A DNA stretch of 10,328 nt from an uncultured Prevotellaceae bacterium (lineage in GTDB: Bacteria; Bacteroidota; Bacteroidia; Bacteroidales; Bacteroidaceae): assembly GCA_946415695.1 (NCBI GenBank), contig CAMKTM010000078.1, positions 1-10,328 on the forward strand, in the 5' to 3' direction. A program made the translations under genes and the position numbers. Positions 7,270 to 10,328 of the stretch are shown here, in pieces. The notes under the pieces are model-generated. The model worked only from the letters and a program-made list of their open reading frames with translations. It did no database searches and was not told the origin of the DNA. Numbering within the stretch: position 1 is the first letter of the stretch; every line of letters starts with the position of its first letter.

Positions 7270-7311
7270 GGTAACTTTGATTTTTCACTTTTCACTTTTC
7301 ACTATTCACTT
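7270..7311. repeat. Inverted repeat, pta-proximal end of the S23 cassette
   Basis: The partner of the arm at 6798-6839. On the + strand it carries three TTTTCAC heptamers at 7282-7302 followed by TATTCAC at 7303-7309. The outer 32 bases match the partner with one mismatch, and the inner 10 with two. The pta stop codon (TGA, 7306-7308) and its last Lys codon (7309-7311) lie inside it. Confidence 0.9.
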
Positions 7312-8313
7312 AGCATCTTGTGCTTGGCACGCTGTGATGGCAATCATTTTATAGATGTCATCGACAGAGCAGCCGCGGCTGAGGTCGTTGACGGGGCGGG
7401 CGATGCCTTGCAGGATGGGGCCGATGGCTTCGGCTCCGGCAAGACGCTGGACGAGCTTGTAGCCAATGTTGCCTACCTCGAGGCAAGGTGCAATCAGGAC
7501 GTTGGCCTTGCCAGCGATGTGGCTGCCCGGAGCTTTCTTCTGTCCGACGCTTGGCACGAGAGCGGCATCGGCCTGGAGTTCGCCGTCTATTTGGAGAGAG
7601 GGATCCATCTCTTTCGCTTTCTTTGTGGCTTCGACGACTTTATCTACCACTTCGTGACTGGCGCTGCCTTTTGTGCTGAAGCTGAGCATGGCGACGCGAG
7701 GTTCAGCGAAGCCTGCCACGCTGCGGGCTGTCTGTGCCGTGCAGACGGCAATCTGTGCAAGCTGGTTGGCGTCGGGCATCGGGGTGACTGCTACGTCGCC
7801 CATCACGAGTACGCCGTTCTCGCCGTATTCCCTGGCAGGCGTAATCATCAGCATCGCTCCGCTGACGCAGCTGACTCCGGGGGCGCACTTGATGATTTGA
7901 AGGGCAGGGCGAAGCGTGTCGCCAGTCGTGGAGAGGGCACCGGAAATCTGTCCGTCGGCATCGCCGTTCTTGATGATGAGGCAACCGAAGTAAAGCGGAT
8001 CCTTTGCCTTTTCGCGAGCCTGTTCCTCTGTCATGCCCTTGTTCTTGCGCAGGTTGTAGAGGAGCTGGACGTAGTTCTCTGTCTGTTCACTTGTTGCGGG
8101 GTCGATGATAGTTGCCTTGTCGATGTGCCTCAGGCCAAGCTTCTCGGCAAGGGCGAAGATGTCCTTGCGCGAGCCGATGAGGATGATGTCGGCAAGGTCG
8201 TCTGCCAGCGCCTTGTCGGCTGCTGTCAGTGTCCGCTCTTCCAAACTCTCAGGCAGCACGATACGCTGCTTCTGCGACTTGGCGCGAGCGATGATTTGTT
8301 CCATTAATGTCAT
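7306..8313 (-). CDS. pta: Phosphate acetyltransferase
   Basis: Pta converts acetyl-CoA and phosphate to acetyl phosphate and CoA, feeding AckA. At 335 residues it is the short catalytic form, without the N-terminal regulatory domains of the long E. coli type. Visible family motifs are RIVLPES (17-23), FGCLIIKNGDADG (109-121), PGVSCVSGAM (145-154), MLSFSTKGSA (209-218), DGELQADAALVPSVG (243-257), NVLIAPCLEVGNIGYKLVQR (271-290) and GPILQGIARPVNDLSRGCSV (298-317). Ser312 and Arg313 match the Ser309-Arg310 pair important for catalysis in Methanosarcina Pta. The ATG at 8313 gives the usual N-terminus; a second ATG lies three codons on. It lies 83 bases downstream of cdaA. Its stop codon and last codon fall within the inverted repeat that begins the S23 cassette. 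Confidence 0.96.
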   Translation of the reverse strand: MTLMEQIIARAKSQKQRIVLPESLEERTLTAADKALADDLADIILIGSRKDIFALAEKLGLRHIDKATIIDPATSEQTENYVQLLYNLRKNKGMTEEQAREKAKDPLYFGCLIIKNGDADGQISGALSTTGDTLRPALQIIKCAPGVSCVSGAMLMITPAREYGENGVLVMGDVAVTPMPDANQLAQIAVCTAQTARSVAGFAEPRVAMLSFSTKGSASHEVVDKVVEATKKAKEMDPSLQIDGELQADAALVPSVGQKKAPGSHIAGKANVLIAPCLEVGNIGYKLVQRLAGAEAIGPILQGIARPVNDLSRGCSVDDIYKMIAITACQAQDAK

Positions 8314-8396
8314 GATGTTAATTTACTATTTTATGATTTGCGGTTTAGTAATTTAGCTATTGACTTCTTCGTTCTTCTCTTTTCATAGAAAGGAGG

Positions 8397-9176
8397 TCAG
8401 AACTTTCCTTTCATCAGCAGAGTCTCCAGTTCTTCTGCCGAGAGGTGTGCCCTGAGCATGTCGTTGTAGGCGGCACTGATGTTGCCCGTCTCTTCGCTCA
8501 CCACGATGGCCAGTGCGTCTGTCTCTTTGCTGATGCCTTTGGCGGCACGATGGCGAAGGCCGAACTCCTTGGGAATGTCGAGGTCGTGGCTGATGGGCAG
8601 GATGCAAGCGGCGGCGGCAATCCTGCCTTTTGCGATAATCATGGCGCCGTCGTGCAGCGGGCTGTTCTTGAAGAAGATGTTTTCGATGAGCCGTTGCGTT
8701 ATCTTGGCATCCACCTCTTCGCCTGTCCGCAAGAACTCGCCCAGCGGCAGGTCGTTTTGCAGCACGATGAGTGCGCCGACGCGTTGTTTGCTCATGTTCA
8801 TGCAAGCCATCACGATGGGGAAGATGGTCTCGCGTTCGTTGCGAAACTCGCCAGTGCCTTTGTGCTTGTCCAGTCGGAAGAACCGCATGAAGCGGTGTGC
8901 CTGCTGTCGGGCTCCAAGATTGTAGAAGAAGCGGCGGATGTCTTCCTGGAAGAGGATGATAAGGGCGATGGCGCCGACGCTCACGAGTTGGTTGAGGATG
9001 CCTCCCAAGAGCTTCATTTCAAGCACTTTGCTGATGATAATCCAGCCACTGACGAAAAGCAGCACGCCATAGAAGATGTTGACGGAGCGCGACTGCTTCA
9101 TCAGCTTGTAGCAATAGTAGAGCACAATCGCTACAAGCAGAATGTCCATTATGTCCTTGAAACTTATGTACGGCAA
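8397..9176 (-). CDS. cdaA: Membrane diadenylate cyclase CdaA
   Basis: CdaA makes the second messenger c-di-AMP from two ATP, and c-di-AMP typically controls potassium and osmotic balance and wall homeostasis. The 259 residues show three N-terminal membrane helices (about 10-28, 33-51 and 58-76), a linker, and a DAC (DisA_N) domain. Catalytic motifs are DGA at 176-178 in SPLHDGAMII and RHR at 208-210 in GLRHRAAKGISKETDA. Length and layout are those of the CdaA/YbbP class, with the catalytic domain cytoplasmic. The start is uncertain: TTG at 9176 gives a family-like N-terminus, an in-frame stop lies shortly upstream, and the first ATG is at 9149 just before helix 1. It follows folP by 36 bases, and the gap is filled with an 8-bp repeat array. 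The neighbouring folP gene is a common partner in Bacteroidales. Confidence 0.94.
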   Translation of the reverse strand: MPYISFKDIMDILLVAIVLYYCYKLMKQSRSVNIFYGVLLFVSGWIIISKVLEMKLLGGILNQLVSVGAIALIILFQEDIRRFFYNLGARQQAHRFMRFFRLDKHKGTGEFRNERETIFPIVMACMNMSKQRVGALIVLQNDLPLGEFLRTGEEVDAKITQRLIENIFFKNSPLHDGAMIIAKGRIAAAACILPISHDLDIPKEFGLRHRAAKGISKETDALAIVVSEETGNISAAYNDMLRAHLSAEELETLLMKGKF

Positions 9177-9178
9177 GG

Positions 9179-9266
9179 CTTTAACTCTTTAACTTTTTAA
9201 CCCTTTAACTTTTTAACTCTTTAATTTTTTCACCCTTTCCCCCTTTCGCCCTTTCACCTTTTCAAT
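9179..9266. repeat. 8-bp periodic array across the folP/cdaA junction
   Basis: Eleven consecutive 8-base units fit the + strand pattern YTTTNNYY, for example CTTTAACT, TTTTAACC, CTTTCCCC and TTTTCACC; the last unit, TTTTCAAT, departs at one base. The first six are of the TTTAAY kind and the later ones of the TTTCNC kind. The array covers the last 17 codons of folP and its TAA stop (9213-9215), the whole 36-base intergenic gap, and ends two bases from the cdaA start. Confidence 0.85.
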
Positions 9267-10061
9267 AATTTTTATGCACTCCATCGCTTCTTTCACCTCG
9301 TGAACGCGGAGGATGTGTGCGCCTTTCAAGAGGGCGACCGTGTGGAGGACTGTCGTGCCATTGAGCGCTTCGTCTGGCGTAGTTCCCAGCAGTTTGTATA
9401 TCATGCTCTTGTGGCTGACACCGACGAGCAGCGGTGCGTGAAGCTCGTGCATGACTTCCATGTTCTGCATGATGATGTAGTTTTGCTCGAGCGTCTTGCC
9501 GAAGCCGAAGCCCGGGTCGATGATAACATCGCAGACGCCTAAGTCGTGAAGCTTCTCCACCTTGGTTCCCAGGTCGCGAAGCAATTGGGCGACGGGAGCT
9601 TCTTCTCCGAGGCTTCCGCCGTGGGTCAGCACGTACGGCACGCCCAGCTCTGCAAGCGTTCGGAACATATTGCTGTCGAGGTCGCCGCCGCTGATGTCGT
9701 TCACCATTTGCACGCCGAACTCCTCGACGCACATTTTGGCAACATCCGCTCTGAACGTATCGACGCTGACGATGGCCTCGGGCGCTTCCTTCCGCACCAC
9801 CGCCAGAGCCTCTCGGAGCCGCAGCATCTCTTCCTTTTCATCCACCGGCGTAGAGCCCGGACGGGTGGAGCACGCACCGACATCCAGAATCGTTGCACCC
9901 TCTGCGAGCATCTGCCGCGTGCGTGCAGCAATAGCGACGGCTCCCTCGTCGTGTCGGTAGAAGGAGTCGGGCGTGGCATTGAGGATGCCCATCACAATGG
10001 GGGTGTCCAGCGAAAGCAGTTCGCCCCCCACGTTGATGCTGTATGATGCTGCGGGCGACAC
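9213..10061 (-). CDS. folP: Dihydropteroate synthase
   Basis: FolP joins 6-hydroxymethyl-7,8-dihydropterin pyrophosphate with p-aminobenzoate to form dihydropteroate, a step of folate synthesis and the sulfonamide target. Using the GTG at 10061 the protein is 282 residues, typical for the family, starting MSPAASYSINVGGELL. Motifs seen are MGILNATPDSF (24-34), GATILDVGACSTRPGS (55-70), SVDTFR (99-104), VNDISGG (120-126), DPGFGFGKTLEQNY (182-195), LVGVSHKSMI (212-221) and GAHILRVHEVKEA (247-259) with Arg252. Two places differ from the common pattern: the loop after VPYVL reads THGGSLGEE rather than MHMxGxPxxM, and the SRKS motif reads SHKS. The basic C-terminal tail (about 266-282) is encoded by an 8-bp repeat array. 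An open frame continues upstream to 10274, but the extra residues have no family match. Confidence 0.93.
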   Translation of the reverse strand: MSPAASYSINVGGELLSLDTPIVMGILNATPDSFYRHDEGAVAIAARTRQMLAEGATILDVGACSTRPGSTPVDEKEEMLRLREALAVVRKEAPEAIVSVDTFRADVAKMCVEEFGVQMVNDISGGDLDSNMFRTLAELGVPYVLTHGGSLGEEAPVAQLLRDLGTKVEKLHDLGVCDVIIDPGFGFGKTLEQNYIIMQNMEVMHELHAPLLVGVSHKSMIYKLLGTTPDEALNGTTVLHTVALLKGAHILRVHEVKEAMECIKIIEKVKGRKGERVKKLKS

Positions 10062-10081
10062 AATTCGTGCAAAATACCTTG

Positions 10082-10089
10082 CAAAAATA
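10082..10089 (-). promoter_or_regulatory. Possible Bacteroidota -7 promoter element for folP
   Basis: On the - strand these bases read TATTTTTG, matching the TAnnTTTG -7 consensus of the Bacteroidota housekeeping sigma factor. They lie 20 bases upstream of the GTG start of folP. No good TTTG -33 element is seen at the expected distance, only a TTTTC run, so the call is weak. Confidence 0.3.
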
Positions 10090-10222
10090 CATAATTTATT
10101 TAATAATAGGAAAAGAAGGGTTAAGAAAAAGTGCCAAAATCCCGAAAAAAGCAAGGAAGGCGTGCAAAAGCGTGAATACTTCCGAGCCGTTTTTGCTACA
10201 GGCCGGGGCGGGTGACAGGAAC

Positions 10223-10247
10223 CGGGAAGATTAAGCAATCCTTCCCG
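10223..10247. repeat. Hairpin upstream of folP
   Basis: CGGGAAG (10223-10229) pairs with CTTCCCG (10241-10247); the stem continues with ATT and AAT around an AAGC loop, leaving one bulged C. No T-run follows on either strand. Its role is unknown; it could be the 3' end of an RNA, or a site upstream of folP. Confidence 0.45.
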
Positions 10248-10290
10248 CTCGCCAATGGATTTTGTACGTCGCAACGTGGCATGTTGTTTG

Positions 10291-10328
10291 CTTGTACATG
10301 TACGTGCAATTGCTTTTACATGTACAAG
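10291..10328. repeat. Perfect 12-bp inverted repeat at the right window edge
   Basis: CTTGTACATGTA (10291-10302) is the exact reverse complement of TACATGTACAAG (10317-10328). The 14-base loop itself contains the palindrome GCAATTGC, and the left arm contains GTACATGTAC. The repeat ends at the last base of the window, so it may be part of something larger to the right. Confidence 0.7.

Larger units (their letters stand above)
6798..7311 (-). mobile_element. Candidate S23 cassette bounded by 42-bp inverted repeats
   Basis: A 514-bp segment with one gene (four-helix-bundle protein) and near-identical 42-bp inverted ends sits between pta and ackA, which are usually adjacent in bacteria. Seen: the inverted repeats, the single enclosed gene, and a boundary that overlaps the last codon and stop of pta. 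Known: S23 genes were first found in intervening sequences of 23S rRNA genes, which are enclosed by complementary stems. Inferred: the segment may be an inserted, IVS-like or mobile unit. No target duplication was found, and mobility is unproven. Confidence 0.5.

Noticed and set aside
8388..8396. Strong Shine-Dalgarno-like AAAGGAGGT on the + strand
   Set aside because: No start codon or open frame follows at a usable distance on the + strand; it lies just beyond the cdaA stop and is taken as chance.
10120..10250. Cobalamin-type riboswitch
   Set aside because: A few bases look like riboswitch pieces, but the order and the B12 box do not fit, and there is no transport or cobalamin gene beside it.
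10062..10274. N-terminal extension of FolP up to 10274
   Set aside because: The added 71 residues would start at TTG, include a chance hydrophobic stretch and have no counterpart in dihydropteroate synthases; the GTG at 10061 gives the normal N-terminus and the possible promoter lies inside the extension.

Overview
The window looks like a chromosomal segment of a Bacteroidales bacterium, most likely a Prevotella-like member of the Bacteroidota. The grounds are the gene content and order (DJ-1/ispD/recG; folP next to cdaA; short-form pta with ackA), lipoproteins of Bacteroidota type (a BspA-like leucine-rich repeat protein and a Fibrobacter-paralogous-domain protein), weak or absent Shine-Dalgarno sites, several GTG/TTG starts, and a TAnnTTTG-type -7 match upstream of folP. 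The species assignment is inference.

Left arm (1-4190, + strand): a tight operon-like run of a DJ-1/PfpI family protein, ispD (MEP isoprenoid pathway) and recG (replication-fork and recombination helicase). The junctions overlap by 4 and 17 bases. A small BspA-like LRR lipoprotein follows after 26 bases.

Middle (4191-4790): a 600-bp gene-free region between two convergent genes, and the most repeat-rich part of the window. It holds a 336-bp segment bounded by perfect 13-bp inverted repeats. Inside that is a nested palindrome of about 183 bp that can fold into long stems. Beside it is a 22-bp tandem array of ten units that itself looks like a duplicated five-unit block.

Right arm (4791-10061, - strand): in transcription order folP (folate), cdaA (membrane diadenylate cyclase making c-di-AMP), pta, a small S23-type four-helix-bundle gene, ackA, and a surface-type lipoprotein. 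Pta and AckA together convert acetyl-CoA to acetate and ATP. The S23 gene sits between them in a 514-bp cassette framed by 42-bp inverted repeats made mostly of a GTGAAAA heptamer. The stop codon of pta lies inside one repeat, and the other repeat ends 7 bases before the ackA start codon. A different array, of 8-bp units, covers the folP/cdaA junction and encodes the last residues of FolP.

Right edge (10062-10328): no gene seen. It holds a possible folP promoter, a hairpin, and a perfect 12-bp inverted repeat that ends exactly at the window end.

The most notable observation is the S23 cassette. An S23 gene enclosed by complementary repeats inside a multigene transcript has the same layout as the intervening sequences of some bacterial 23S rRNAs, but here it sits in a metabolic mRNA. 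Whether it is mobile, or is cut out of the transcript, cannot be settled from the sequence alone.
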